Shown piece by piece: positions 33,286 to 43,864 of a stretch of 64,000 nucleotides of DNA. Position numbers and translations under genes: made by a program. The DNA comes from Streptomyces misionensis. Lineage in GTDB: Bacteria; Actinomycetota; Actinomycetes; Streptomycetales; Streptomycetaceae. The first letter of the stretch is position 1. Each line of letters starts with the position of its first letter. The stretch spans positions 2,806,501 to 2,870,500 of the forward strand of contig NZ_FNTD01000004.1 of NCBI RefSeq assembly GCF_900104815.1, given 5' to 3'. Under the pieces are notes generated by a model. The model had not been told where the DNA came from and did no database searches. It saw nothing but the letters and a program-made list of their open reading frames with translations.

Positions 33286-35808
33286 TCAGGGTCCCTCGCG
33301 CGTCACCTCCACCTCCCGGCCCGCACCGGCGGCTCCTTCGCCCCCGCCGACCGCGAGCGCCCCGTCCCGGTCGGTCCGCAGCACCAGCGCGCCACCGGCC
33401 CGCAACGCGGCCACCGTCGACGGGGCCGGGTGCCCGTAGGGGTTGCCGGTGCCGCAGGAGACGAGCGCCAGCCGGGGTGCCGCGAGCCGTATCAGCTCCG
33501 GGTCCTGGTACGCCGAGCCGTGATGGGCCACCTTCAGCACGTCCACGCCGGCCAGCTCGGCCGCCCGCGGTGAGCGCAACAGGGCCTGCTGGTCCGGGGG
33601 TTCGAGGTCGCCGAGGAGCAGCAGCCGCAGCCCGCCGGTGCGGACCAGCAGGGCCACGCTGGCGTCGTTCGGGCCGTCGAAGGCCGGCGCGGTGTCCGCC
33701 GGCGGCCACAGGACGCGCCAGGCCAGCGGGCCGGTGCGCCGCTCCTCCCCCGCGACGGCCCGGGTGACCGGAATGTGGCGGGCGGCGGCCTCCTTCCTGA
33801 CGAACTCCGCCTCCTGCCCCGGCTCCTCGAACCCGGTCGTCTCGATCGCGGCGACCTCCCGGCCCCGCAGCACACCGGTCAGCCCCGCCACATGGTCGGC
33901 GTGGAAGTGCGTCAGCACGAGGAGGGGGACGCGGGTGATGCCCAGCCGCCGCAGACAGCGGTCGACCGGTGCCGGATCGGGGCCGGCGTCCACGACCACC
34001 CCGGCCCCGGCGCCCGCCGACAGCACGGTCGCGTCGCCCTGTCCCACGTCGCACATCGCGAACCGCCAGCCCGGCGGCGGCCAGCCCGTCACCACCCGGG
34101 TCAGCGGCGCCGGCCGCACCACCGCCAGCAGGAGCAGCGCGCCGAGCAGCCCGCACCACCACGGGTGCCGCACCAGCCGCCGCCCGGCCAGGACGACGGC
34201 CACGGTGACCGCCGCGAGCAGCAGCGCCCCCGGCCAGCCGCCCGGCCAGTCCACCCCCGCCCCGGGCAGCGCCGCCCCGGTCCGGGCGACCGAGGCGATC
34301 CACCCGGCGGGCCAACTCGCGCACCACGCCAGCGCCTTGGCCAGGGGCATGCCCACCGGTGCGGTCGCGAGCGCGGCGAAGCCCAGCACCGTCGCGGGTG
34401 ACACCGCCGCCTCGGCCAGCAGGTTGCAGGGCACCGCGACCAGGCTCACCCGGGCCGACAGCACCGCCACGACCGGCGCGCACACCGCCTGCGCCGCGAG
34501 GGCCGCCGCCAGCGCCTCGGCGAGCCTCGGGGGCACCCCGCGCCGCCGCAGCGCCTCGCTCCAGCCGGGGGCGAGCAGCAGCAGCGCCCCGGTGGCCAGC
34601 ACGGAGAGCAGGAAGCCGTAACTGCGGGCCAGCGAGGGGTCGTACAGCACCAGCAGCAGCACGGCCGTGGCCAGCGCCGGGACGAGGGATCTGCGGCGTC
34701 CGGTGGCCAGGGCGAACAGCGCGACCGCACCGCAGGCCGCGGCCCGCAGCACGCTGGGGTCGGGGCGGCACACGATCACGAAACCGAGCGTGAGTACCCC
34801 CGCGAGCAGGGCGGTCGCCCGCAGCGAGAGTCCCAGGCGGGGGGCCAGGCCCCGGCGTTCGGCCAGCCGGGCCAGGCCGGGCGGGCCGACGAGCAGGGCG
34901 AGCAGCACGGTGAGATTGCTGCCGGAGACCGCGAGCAGATGGGTCAGGTCGGTCGCCTTGAAGGCGTCGTCCAGCTCGGGGGTGATCCGCGAGGTGTCCC
35001 CGACGACCAGCCCCGGCAGCAGCGCCCGCGCGTCCCCCGGCAGCCCGTCCGTCGCCTCCCGCAGCCCCGCTCTGAGCCGCCCCGCCAGTCGCTGCGTCCC
35101 GCTCGGCCCCGCCACGACCCGTGGCCCGGACCCGCCGCGCACCCGGAGCACGGCCGCCGTCCGATCGCCCCCGGCGAGGGCGGGCACCAGCCGCCCGGTC
35201 ACCCGCAGCGTGGTGGACGGCAGCAGCCGCAGCCAGGCCGCCCGGTCTCCCCGGGCCCGCGGTTCGCCCCCGGGCGCCGGGGCACCCGCGTCGACGATCA
35301 TCAGGACCGGCGCCCTGGTCCGCGTCGTCCTCCCGCCGGTCTCCTCGACGCGCAGCACCCGTGCCTTGAGCAGCACCGCCACCGGGGCCGAGTGGTCGCC
35401 GCGCACCCGGGGCCTGCTGAGTCGGGGATCGGCGGTCAGCTGCGCCTCGGCGGTCACGGTGGCGGACCGGCGGGCCAGCTCGGGCACCGGTCCGCGCCGT
35501 ACGTCCGCTCCGTGCAGTCCCGCAGACGCGGCCGCCGCGGCGGCGCACAGCAGCACCGCGGCGAGCGAGGACCGCGCCCACCCGGGCCGTCCGCGGGCCC
35601 ACCGGGGCGCCCTCCCGGACCGTCCCGCCGCGAGCAGGAGCGCCCCGCAGGCCAGGCAGCCGAGCACGATGCCGAGGGTCCGGGCCGGCGGCGCGTCCGG
35701 CGTCAGCGCCGCCATGGCCCAGGCCGCGAGCGCGGGCGGCACCAGACGTAGATCGAGGGGGCCCGGCTCGCCCGCCGGTACGGTGTCCCGCGCATGCGCG
35801 CCGCTCAT
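33286..35808 (-). CDS. comEC: ComEC/Rec2-family DNA-uptake channel protein
   Basis: An 840-residue polytopic membrane protein. It has N-terminal hydrophobic segments, a DUF4131-like soluble domain (~100-220), the Competence domain (HLLAVSGSNLTVLLALL, CRPDPSVLRAAACG) with many helices at ~250-560, and a C-terminal metallo-beta-lactamase domain (FAMCDVGQGDATVL, LTHFHADHVAGL, KVAHHGSAYQ). It should form the channel for single-stranded DNA. The start overlaps the comEA stop as ATGA. Natural transformation is not established for Streptomyces, so the role in this organism is open. Confidence 0.92.
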   Translation of the reverse strand: MSGAHARDTVPAGEPGPLDLRLVPPALAAWAMAALTPDAPPARTLGIVLGCLACGALLLAAGRSGRAPRWARGRPGWARSSLAAVLLCAAAAAASAGLHGADVRRGPVPELARRSATVTAEAQLTADPRLSRPRVRGDHSAPVAVLLKARVLRVEETGGRTTRTRAPVLMIVDAGAPAPGGEPRARGDRAAWLRLLPSTTLRVTGRLVPALAGGDRTAAVLRVRGGSGPRVVAGPSGTQRLAGRLRAGLREATDGLPGDARALLPGLVVGDTSRITPELDDAFKATDLTHLLAVSGSNLTVLLALLVGPPGLARLAERRGLAPRLGLSLRATALLAGVLTLGFVIVCRPDPSVLRAAACGAVALFALATGRRRSLVPALATAVLLLVLYDPSLARSYGFLLSVLATGALLLLAPGWSEALRRRGVPPRLAEALAAALAAQAVCAPVVAVLSARVSLVAVPCNLLAEAAVSPATVLGFAALATAPVGMPLAKALAWCASWPAGWIASVARTGAALPGAGVDWPGGWPGALLLAAVTVAVVLAGRRLVRHPWWCGLLGALLLLAVVRPAPLTRVVTGWPPPGWRFAMCDVGQGDATVLSAGAGAGVVVDAGPDPAPVDRCLRRLGITRVPLLVLTHFHADHVAGLTGVLRGREVAAIETTGFEEPGQEAEFVRKEAAARHIPVTRAVAGEERRTGPLAWRVLWPPADTAPAFDGPNDASVALLVRTGGLRLLLLGDLEPPDQQALLRSPRAAELAGVDVLKVAHHGSAYQDPELIRLAAPRLALVSCGTGNPYGHPAPSTVAALRAGGALVLRTDRDGALAVGGGEGAAGAGREVEVTREGP

Positions 35809-36848
35809 GGCCGTACCAGGTTCCGCAGGTCGGTGAAGCGGCGGTCCCCGATGCCGTTGACCTGGCGCAGTTCGTCCACCGAGCGGAAACCGCCGTGCCG
35901 GGTGCGGTAGTCGATGATGTGCCGGGCCAGCACCGGGCCGACCCCGGGCAGGGTGTCGAGCTGGTCCTCGGTGGCCGTGTTGAGGGAGATCTGCCCGGCC
36001 GGACCGGACGGGACGGCGGGCCCGGCGGGCGCTCCGCCGGGCCCTTGGCCGCCGGCCGTCCCCTGCCCGCCGACCACCACCTGCTCGCCGTCGACCAGGA
36101 AGCGCGCCCGGTTGAGCCCGTCGGTGTCCACTCCCGGCCGGACGCCGCCCGCCGCCCGCAGCGCGTCGGCCACCCGGGAGCCGGCCGGGAGCCGGCGGAC
36201 GCCGGGGTCGCGGACCTTGCCGCCGATGTCCACCACGATCTCCCCGCCCGGCGTCGGGGAGGCTCCCCCGCCCGCGGCCGGTGCCTCCCCTCCCCCGCCC
36301 GGCGCCCTCGGGATCGTCGCCTGGGAGCGCACCACCTGAGGGGCGCTCACGGTCTGCGGCCGGCCCGTCCAGAAGTGCTGGACCGCGAAGAGGGCGGCGG
36401 CCGCCAGCAGCACGGCGAGGGCCACCGTCCCCCGGCGCTCCACCCCGCACCGCGCCTGCAACCACACCGGCAGCCGCTCCCGCAGCGCCGCCCCGGCCCG
36501 CTCGCGCCGGCCCGGGAACACCCCGTCGTACGGCTCCGGCGGCTTGACCGGTCCCGCCGGTTCCGCCGGTCCCGCCGGTTCCGCCGCGGGCGGCGAATCC
36601 TGGTCCGGCAGGCCCGGTTGCGGCGGTGCCTTCCCCGACTCCCCCCACTGCACGGCGCGTTCGCCGAAGAGGAGTTCCGCCCGGCGGCGCAGTTCGTCCG
36701 CGGGCGCGTGCGCGCGGGGGCGGACACGTCGGTGCTCGCTCGTGCGATGACGCACGCGGCCGTCGGAGGCGGGGCCACGGCCGGGGCCGCTGGTCGGGGT
36801 TACGGTGCGGGAACGTGATCGAAGTGCCATGGGACGAGGATCGGACAT
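35805..36848 (-). CDS. comEA: ComEA-family DNA-binding protein
   Basis: A 347-residue membrane-anchored DNA receptor. It has a basic N-terminal region, a proline-rich segment (~85-120), a transmembrane helix (GTVALAVLLAAAALFAVQHF, ~140-160), and an SLBB domain (VVDIGGKVRDPGVRRLPAG, ~200-255). A helix-hairpin-helix pair sits at the C-terminus (INTATEDQLDTLPGVGP-like ISLNTATEDQLDTLPG, then VNGIGDRRF). It is longer than B. subtilis ComEA (205) because of the cytosolic extension. It overlaps comEC by 4 bases. Confidence 0.93.
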   Translation of the reverse strand: MSDPRPMALRSRSRTVTPTSGPGRGPASDGRVRHRTSEHRRVRPRAHAPADELRRRAELLFGERAVQWGESGKAPPQPGLPDQDSPPAAEPAGPAEPAGPVKPPEPYDGVFPGRRERAGAALRERLPVWLQARCGVERRGTVALAVLLAAAALFAVQHFWTGRPQTVSAPQVVRSQATIPRAPGGGGEAPAAGGGASPTPGGEIVVDIGGKVRDPGVRRLPAGSRVADALRAAGGVRPGVDTDGLNRARFLVDGEQVVVGGQGTAGGQGPGGAPAGPAVPSGPAGQISLNTATEDQLDTLPGVGPVLARHIIDYRTRHGGFRSVDELRQVNGIGDRRFTDLRNLVRP

Positions 36849-36985
36849 CCCGCCCCATCGCGATGATCTTGGTCAATATCCGGGGACAGCCGCCCGGTTG
36901 TGGAAAACTCCATCACCCGTGTGAGTGACCGCCCGTCAGGGCCGGCGCCCCGTCCGGCGCCGTCTCACCGGGACGGACCCCGGTC

Positions 36986-37831
36986 TCACCGAGGCGAGAC
37001 CACCGCGCCCAGCAGCCCCGGCCCCGTGTGCGCCCCGATCACCGCGCCGACCTCGCTGACGTGCAGTTCGGCCAGGCCCGGCACCCGTTCCCGCAACCGG
37101 TCGGCGAGGGTGGCGGCGCGCTCGGGCGCGGCCAGGTGGTGGACGGCGATGTCGACCTCGGCGCTCCCCGCGCGCTCGGCGGTGATCTCCTCCAGGCGGG
37201 CGATCGCCTTGGACGCCGTACGCACCTTCTCCAGCAGCTCGATGCGGCCGCCGTCGAGCTGGAGCAGGGGCTTGACCGCGAGCGCGGAGCCCAGCAGGGC
37301 CTGGGCGGCTCCGATGCGGCCGCCGCGGCGCAGGTAGTCGAGGGTGTCGACGTAGAAGTAGGCGGAGCTGCCCGCGGCCCGCTTCTCGGCGGCCGTGACC
37401 GCCTCGTCCACGGTGCCGCCCGCCTCCGCCGCCTCGGCCGCGGCCAGTGCGCAGAAGCCGAGGGCCATCGCGACCATCCCGGTGTCCACCACCCGCACCG
37501 GCACCGGCGCCTCGCGCGCGGCGAGGACGGCCGCGTCGTAGGTGCCGGACAGCTCGCCGGACAGGTGCAGGGAGACGATGCCGCTCACCCCGGACCCGGC
37601 GACCTCGCGGTAGGTCTCGGCGAACACCTCGGGAGCGGGGCGGGAGGTGGTGACGGGGCGCCGTTTCTGCAGCGCCTGGGCGAGGGCTCGGGTGGAGATC
37701 TCGGTGCCCTCTTCGAGCGCCCGGTCGCCGAGGACCACGGTCAGCGGCACCGCGGTGATGCCGTGGCGCTCCATCATCCGGGGCGGCAGGTAGGCCGTTG
37801 AATCGGTGACGATGGCGACATGGCGGGACAT
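36986..37831 (-). CDS. DegV-family fatty-acid-binding protein
   Basis: A 281-residue FakB/DegV protein that binds an acyl chain and presents it to a fatty-acid kinase. VAIVTDSTAYLP opens the N-terminal domain, TSRPAPEVF is the acyl-binding TSxPS-type loop, VSLHLSGELSGTYDAA follows, and VDTLDYLRRGGRIG is the family signature. It lies upstream of comEA on the same strand; degV-comEA-comEC-holA is a conserved order in actinobacteria. Confidence 0.93.
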   Translation of the reverse strand: MSRHVAIVTDSTAYLPPRMMERHGITAVPLTVVLGDRALEEGTEISTRALAQALQKRRPVTTSRPAPEVFAETYREVAGSGVSGIVSLHLSGELSGTYDAAVLAAREAPVPVRVVDTGMVAMALGFCALAAAEAAEAGGTVDEAVTAAEKRAAGSSAYFYVDTLDYLRRGGRIGAAQALLGSALAVKPLLQLDGGRIELLEKVRTASKAIARLEEITAERAGSAEVDIAVHHLAAPERAATLADRLRERVPGLAELHVSEVGAVIGAHTGPGLLGAVVSPR

Positions 37832-37915
37832 GAGCTGGAGGTTACCTGCCGTAGCGCGCCCACGGCAGCCCGGCCCCCGGGGTGTGCGCCCGGCGCGCTG
37901 CGCCCGCGCGAGGCG

Positions 37916-38569
37916 TCATGTGGTGCTTTCCGGGCGGGGGTTCTTCTGCCAGGGGTAGGCGGCGCGGGGGCCGGGCGGGGTGATCGGGGGCGGGACCGGC
38001 TCCTCGGCGGCCCGGGGTCCGGTGGGTCCGGTCCAGTGGCGCAGGGCGTCGGCCTCCAGGTCGATCTGGGCGCTGAGCGCGCCGAGGTCGTCGTCGGCGA
38101 AGCGGCGGGCCCGGTCGCGGGCGGCCCAGCGCAGCGCGTCCGCGGACTTGGCGATCTGCTCGGTGCGGGCGCGCAGTTCGGGCAGGCGGGCGGCGAGCGT
38201 GGCCCGGTCCGGCTCGGACTCCAGGCGCTTGAGGTCGGCCTCCAGCTCGCGTCCGTGCACGCTCAGGCGCTCGAAGAGGCCGACGGACTCCTTGAGCGAC
38301 TCGTCCTCGGCGGCGCCCGCGTACAGCGCTTCCTGGGTGGCGCGCATCGAGGTGCGCAGGGTGAGCCGCAGCTGGGCCAGCTCGGCGGCCGGGCCGACCT
38401 GCGCGAAGGACTTGGCGCGCAGCGTGTGGTCCTCGACGGTGCGCCGGGCCTGCCCGATGGTGCGGTCCACGCCGCGCTTGGCGGCGCTCACCACCTTGAT
38501 CGTGGCGTACGCGCCGAGGACGACGAAGGCCAGGAAGAAGAGGGCGATGACGATGATCACTGCTTCCAC
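37916..38569 (-). CDS. Membrane-anchored coiled-coil protein of unknown function
   Basis: A 217-residue protein with one N-terminal transmembrane helix (VIIVIALFFLAFVVLGAYATI, about residues 4-24, no cleavage site) and a long, charged, helical region from ~30 to ~185, probably a coiled coil. A Pro-rich tail ends with NPRPEST. The GTG start is supported by GGAGGAG six bases upstream. It lies downstream of leuS, beyond a strong terminator. I do not recognise a family; conservation in the genus is likely because of the strict codon bias. Confidence 0.8.
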   Translation of the reverse strand: MEAVIIVIALFFLAFVVLGAYATIKVVSAAKRGVDRTIGQARRTVEDHTLRAKSFAQVGPAAELAQLRLTLRTSMRATQEALYAGAAEDESLKESVGLFERLSVHGRELEADLKRLESEPDRATLAARLPELRARTEQIAKSADALRWAARDRARRFADDDLGALSAQIDLEADALRHWTGPTGPRAAEEPVPPPITPPGPRAAYPWQKNPRPESTT

Positions 38570-38627
38570 GACGCTCCTCCTCGGACCGGTGCGCCGCGCG
38601 ACGCGACACCCCTCCACCGTAAACGCA

Positions 38628-38670
38628 ACGGGCAGGCCCGGGGTTCCAGAAAAACCCCGAACCTGCCCGT
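38628..38670 (-). terminator. leuS terminator
   Basis: A long hairpin: ACGGGCAGG (38628-38636) pairs with CCTGCCCGT (38662-38670), and inner GGGGTT with AACCCC, closing a loop of A-rich bases. It lies 28 bases past the leuS stop codon and before the next gene on the same strand. Confidence 0.85.
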
Positions 38671-38697
38671 AGGGGAGTACCCCGAGAGGCGTCGCCG

Positions 38698-41571
<2,874 letters not shown>

Positions 41572-41620
41572 GATCCTCAAAGCTCCATCGATCGTCCTGC
41601 CAGCGGCTGTGCCATTTCAA

Positions 41621-41652
41621 GAAACGAAAAATCCCCTCACGCAGGAGGGGAT
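41621..41652 (-). terminator. leuS attenuator terminator
   Basis: ATCCCCTC and GAGGGGAT form a perfect 8-bp stem with a six-base loop, followed in the direction of transcription by five U residues and more A/U-rich bases. It lies between the leader peptide and leuS, an unusually classical intrinsic terminator for this genome. Confidence 0.88.
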
Positions 41653-41664
41653 GCCGCGCCGATG

Positions 41665-41692
41665 CCGACCTCTCGGGTGTCACCGGGGTCGG
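41665..41692 (-). promoter_or_regulatory. Hairpin between leader peptide and attenuator
   Basis: CCGACC and GGTCGG can form a stem with a 16-base loop immediately downstream of the leader peptide stop codon. It may serve as the pause or anti-antiterminator hairpin. The competing antiterminator pairing was not worked out. Confidence 0.5.
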
Positions 41693-41698
41693 TACTGA

Positions 41699-41737
41699 TC
41701 AGCGCGGCCCGCTAAGCAGAAGGCGTACGGCACGCAT
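41699..41737 (-). CDS. leuS leader peptide
   Basis: A 12-residue open reading frame, MRAVRLLLSGPR, ending in TGA. The three central leucines are encoded CTT CTG CTT; CTT is a rare codon in Streptomyces, which would increase sensitivity to leucyl-tRNA supply. A TACCCT hexamer lies 8-13 bases upstream of the ATG and may be the -10 element, in which case the transcript would start at or very near the ATG (leaderless). Stalling in this peptide would be expected to prevent the downstream terminator from forming. Confidence 0.8.
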   Translation of the reverse strand: MRAVRLLLSGPR

Positions 41738-41803
41738 GGCGCTAGGGTACCGCAGGCCCCGAGGCGGCCGCGACGGTTTCCGCCCCTCGGGACGACAATG
41801 CGC

Positions 41804-41839
41804 CGAGGGCGGACCATCCTTCCGGATGATCCGCCCTCG
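41804..41839 (-). terminator. Terminator of first tRNA-Ala
   Basis: A 16-bp stem (41804-41819 with 41824-41839, one G.U) with the loop TTCC, starting 8 bases downstream of the tRNA 3' end. Confidence 0.85.
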
Positions 41840-41846
41840 ACTTCTG

Positions 41847-41919
41847 TGGAGCTAAGGAGAATTGAACTCCTGACCTCCTGCATGCCATGCAGGCGCTCTA
41901 CCAACTGAGCTATAGCCCC
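41847..41919 (-). tRNA. tRNA-Ala (anticodon GGC)
   Basis: A 73-base cloverleaf on the minus strand. Acceptor GGGGCTA pairs with TAGCTCC (one G.U), the D-loop carries AGCTCAGTTGGTAGAGC, the anticodon stem CCTGC/GCAGG encloses ATGGCAT with anticodon GGC, and the T-arm contains GTTCAATTC. No CCA is encoded, so maturation needs tRNase Z and a CCA-adding enzyme. It is identical to the copy at 42490-42562. Confidence 0.97.
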
Positions 41920-42037
41920 TTGTTTTGTTTCGCCGCCCGGTTCCCCCGGCGACGAAGAAAACATTACAGGCCCCGGGGGTGCAGCACCAAATCCGTTTCC
42001 ACTCTGCGCCTTTAGTCACCTATGTCCGACTTCAGGC

Positions 42038-42271
42038 TCAGGCCGTGACGAAGGAGTAGAACCTCTTGAGCGTGCAGTGCTCCTCCAGCAGCCGGCCGTA
42101 GATCGGCTCGCCCTCCAGCTCGCGGTACGTCTCGATGGGGTCGCCTTTTATGATCAGCGCCCGCGCGCACTCCTCGCACCAGTACTGATAGTCGGCGTTG
42201 ATCGGCTCCATGTCGCGGACGATGGGCGTGCCGCTGCCGCACCAGTCGCACTTCCGCCTGTGTGCACCCAT
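42038..42271 (-). CDS. Small zinc-ribbon protein
   Basis: A 77-residue protein with two CxxC pairs, CDWCG near residue 8 and CEECA near 32, spaced as in a zinc ribbon. The C-terminal half is charged and helical (YRELEGEPIYGRLLEEH) and has a final Cys and Phe-rich tail. The function is unknown. The start codon follows the stop of a 15-residue peptide gene by three bases, with GGAG upstream, so the two are probably translated together. It is sandwiched between identical tRNA-Ala genes. Confidence 0.8.
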   Translation of the reverse strand: MGAHRRKCDWCGSGTPIVRDMEPINADYQYWCEECARALIIKGDPIETYRELEGEPIYGRLLEEHCTLKRFYSFVTA

Positions 42272-42274
42272 GGC

Positions 42275-42322
42275 TCAGCTCCGGCCGTGGCCGCAGGCCG
42301 TACACACGATGCTGGCAGGCAT
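42275..42322 (-). CDS. 15-residue CxxC micro-peptide
   Basis: Reads MPASIVCTACGHGRS then TGA. The ATG has an excellent Shine-Dalgarno, GGGAGGGAG, five bases upstream, better than most genes here. The CTACGH motif resembles half of a zinc ribbon. It may be a real peptide, or a coupling device that drives translation of the 77-residue zinc-ribbon gene beginning three bases after its stop codon. Confidence 0.5.
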   Translation of the reverse strand: MPASIVCTACGHGRS

Positions 42323-42449
42323 CGGACTCCCTCCCGTCGGGCCGCGCCCCGTTCCGGCCGTTTGATTCTGCCACGAGCGGGCGGACACGGTCAGCGACGC
42401 CGCGGTACCGGTCCGGACACGGCGGCCGGGTGCGGAGGCGGGACAAACA

Positions 42450-42484
42450 GAAGATCCCGCCCCCCTGACGGGGACGGGATCTTC
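42450..42484 (-). terminator. Terminator of second tRNA-Ala
   Basis: GAAGATCCCG (42450-42459) pairs with CGGGATCTTC (42475-42484), with further inner C/G pairing. It lies 5 bases from the 3' end of the tRNA. Confidence 0.85.
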
Positions 42485-42489
42485 CTCTG

Positions 42490-42562
42490 TGGAGCTAAGG
42501 AGAATTGAACTCCTGACCTCCTGCATGCCATGCAGGCGCTCTACCAACTGAGCTATAGCCCC
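42490..42562 (-). tRNA. tRNA-Ala (anticodon GGC), second copy
   Basis: Identical over all 73 bases to the copy at 41847-41919, with the same short 3' flank (TGTGGAGC on the plus strand) and a CCTTG flank on the other side. It has its own terminator of unrelated sequence, so the two are separate transcription units. No CCA is encoded. Confidence 0.97.
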
Positions 42563-42660
42563 TTGCTGTGTTCTTCCCGCTCGGCGGGGCGAACAAGAAG
42601 AACTTTAGCCTGCGACCTGCCAGAAAGTGAAATCCGGGGTCCGGAGTGCCGGGAACGGGC

Positions 42661-43329
42661 TCAGGCGTCGTCGCCGAGCACGGGCTCCGGCAGGGTGCCC
42701 GCGTTGTGCTCCAGCAGCCGCCAGCCGCGCGCCCCCTCCCCCAGCACCGACCAGCAGCAGTTGGTGAGGCCGCCGAGGCTTTCCCAGCTGCGGGCCTCCA
42801 GCCCGAGCAGCCGGCCGATGGTGGTGCGGATGGTGCCGCCGTGGCTGACGACCACGAGCGTGCCGTCCACCGGCAGCTTCTCCGCGTGCCGCAGCACCAC
42901 GGGCGCGGCCCGGTCGGCGACCTCGGTCTCCAGTTCGCCGCCGCCGCGGCGGACCGCCTCGCCGCGCTTCCAGGCGGCGTACTCATCGCCGTGCCGGGCG
43001 ATGATCTCCTCGTGCGTCAGTCCCTGCCAGACGCCCGCGTAGGTCTCGCGCAGGCCCTCCTCGCGGGTGACGTCGAGGCCGGTGAGCGCGGCCAGCTCGG
43101 CGGCCGTGTCCACGGCCCGCGCGAGGTCCGAGGAGACGATCGCGTCGGGCCGCAGCGAGGCGAGCAGCCGGGCGGCCCGCCGGGCCTGGCCGACGCCGGT
43201 CTCCGTCAGCGGCACGTCCGTGCTGCCCTGGAAGCGGCGCTCCACGTTCCACGAGGTCTGGCCGTGCCGCCACAGGATGATGCGGCGGCCCCGGTCCTTG
43301 CGGTCGGTCACCTCACCCGTGGCGCTCAT
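42661..43329 (-). CDS. Histidine phosphatase (phosphoglycerate-mutase-like)
   Basis: A 222-residue enzyme of the histidine phosphatase superfamily. The catalytic motif IILWRHGQTSWN carries the phospho-His, ETYAGVWQGLT the acidic residue, and VVVSHGGTIRTTIG the second His. Length and motifs fit a broad-specificity phosphatase or a phosphoglycerate mutase 2-type enzyme. The ATG overlaps the rsfS stop codon by one base (TGATG), so it is translationally coupled. nadD-rsfS-phosphatase is a recurring order in actinobacteria. Confidence 0.9.
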   Translation of the reverse strand: MSATGEVTDRKDRGRRIILWRHGQTSWNVERRFQGSTDVPLTETGVGQARRAARLLASLRPDAIVSSDLARAVDTAAELAALTGLDVTREEGLRETYAGVWQGLTHEEIIARHGDEYAAWKRGEAVRRGGGELETEVADRAAPVVLRHAEKLPVDGTLVVVSHGGTIRTTIGRLLGLEARSWESLGGLTNCCWSVLGEGARGWRLLEHNAGTLPEPVLGDDA

Positions 43330-43772
43330 CACCACTCCCCGCCCGGCTCCTGGTCGGCCTCGGCGGCCTGGAGGCGGCGGTGCTCCTCGCCCTTGCCGCG
43401 GGTGGCCTTGGCGTCGGCGGGCAGCTCCAGTTCGGGGCAGTCCTTCCACAGCCGCTCCAGGGCGTAGAAGACCCGCTCCTCGCTGTGCTGGACGTGGACC
43501 ACGATGTCGACGTAGTCGAGCAGCACCCAGCGGGCCTCGCGGTCGCCCTCGCGGCGCACCGGCTTGGCGCCGAGTTCCTTCTGGAGGCGCTCCTCGATCT
43601 CGTCGACGATGGCCTTGACCTGGCGGTCGTTGGGGGCGGAGGCGAGCAGGAAGGCGTCCGTGATCGACAGGACGTCGCTCACGTCGTAGGCGATGACGTC
43701 GTGGGCGAGCTTGTCGGCGGCCGCCTGGGCGGCGGTGTTGATGAGCTCAAGGGAACGGTCGGTGGCGGTCAC
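43329..43772 (-). CDS. rsfS: Ribosome silencing factor RsfS
   Basis: A 147-residue protein that binds L14 on the 50S subunit and blocks joining with 30S during starvation. The family blocks are VIAYDVSDVLSITDAFLLAS, NDRQVKAIVDEIEERLQ, and WVLLDYVDIVVHVQHSEERV followed by FYALERLWKDCP. The C-terminal ~35 residues form a charged extension. The start is ATG. It lies downstream of a terminator-separated LCP gene and nadD. Confidence 0.96.
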   Translation of the reverse strand: MTATDRSLELINTAAQAAADKLAHDVIAYDVSDVLSITDAFLLASAPNDRQVKAIVDEIEERLQKELGAKPVRREGDREARWVLLDYVDIVVHVQHSEERVFYALERLWKDCPELELPADAKATRGKGEEHRRLQAAEADQEPGGEW

Positions 43773-43822
43773 TGCGTGGCTTTCCGTCGGCGGTCACTGA
43801 ACCTCAAGGGTCTCACGGACCG

Positions 43823-43858
43823 CCGGGGGCACCCCACGCGTTTACGGGGTGCCCCCGG
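43823..43858 (-). terminator. Terminator between LCP gene and rsfS
   Basis: CCGGGGGCACCCC (43823-43835) pairs perfectly with GGGGTGCCCCCGG (43846-43858). It begins 7 bases downstream of the LCP stop codon, so rsfS likely has partial read-through or its own promoter. Confidence 0.85.
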
Positions 43859-43864
43859 CCGGGG

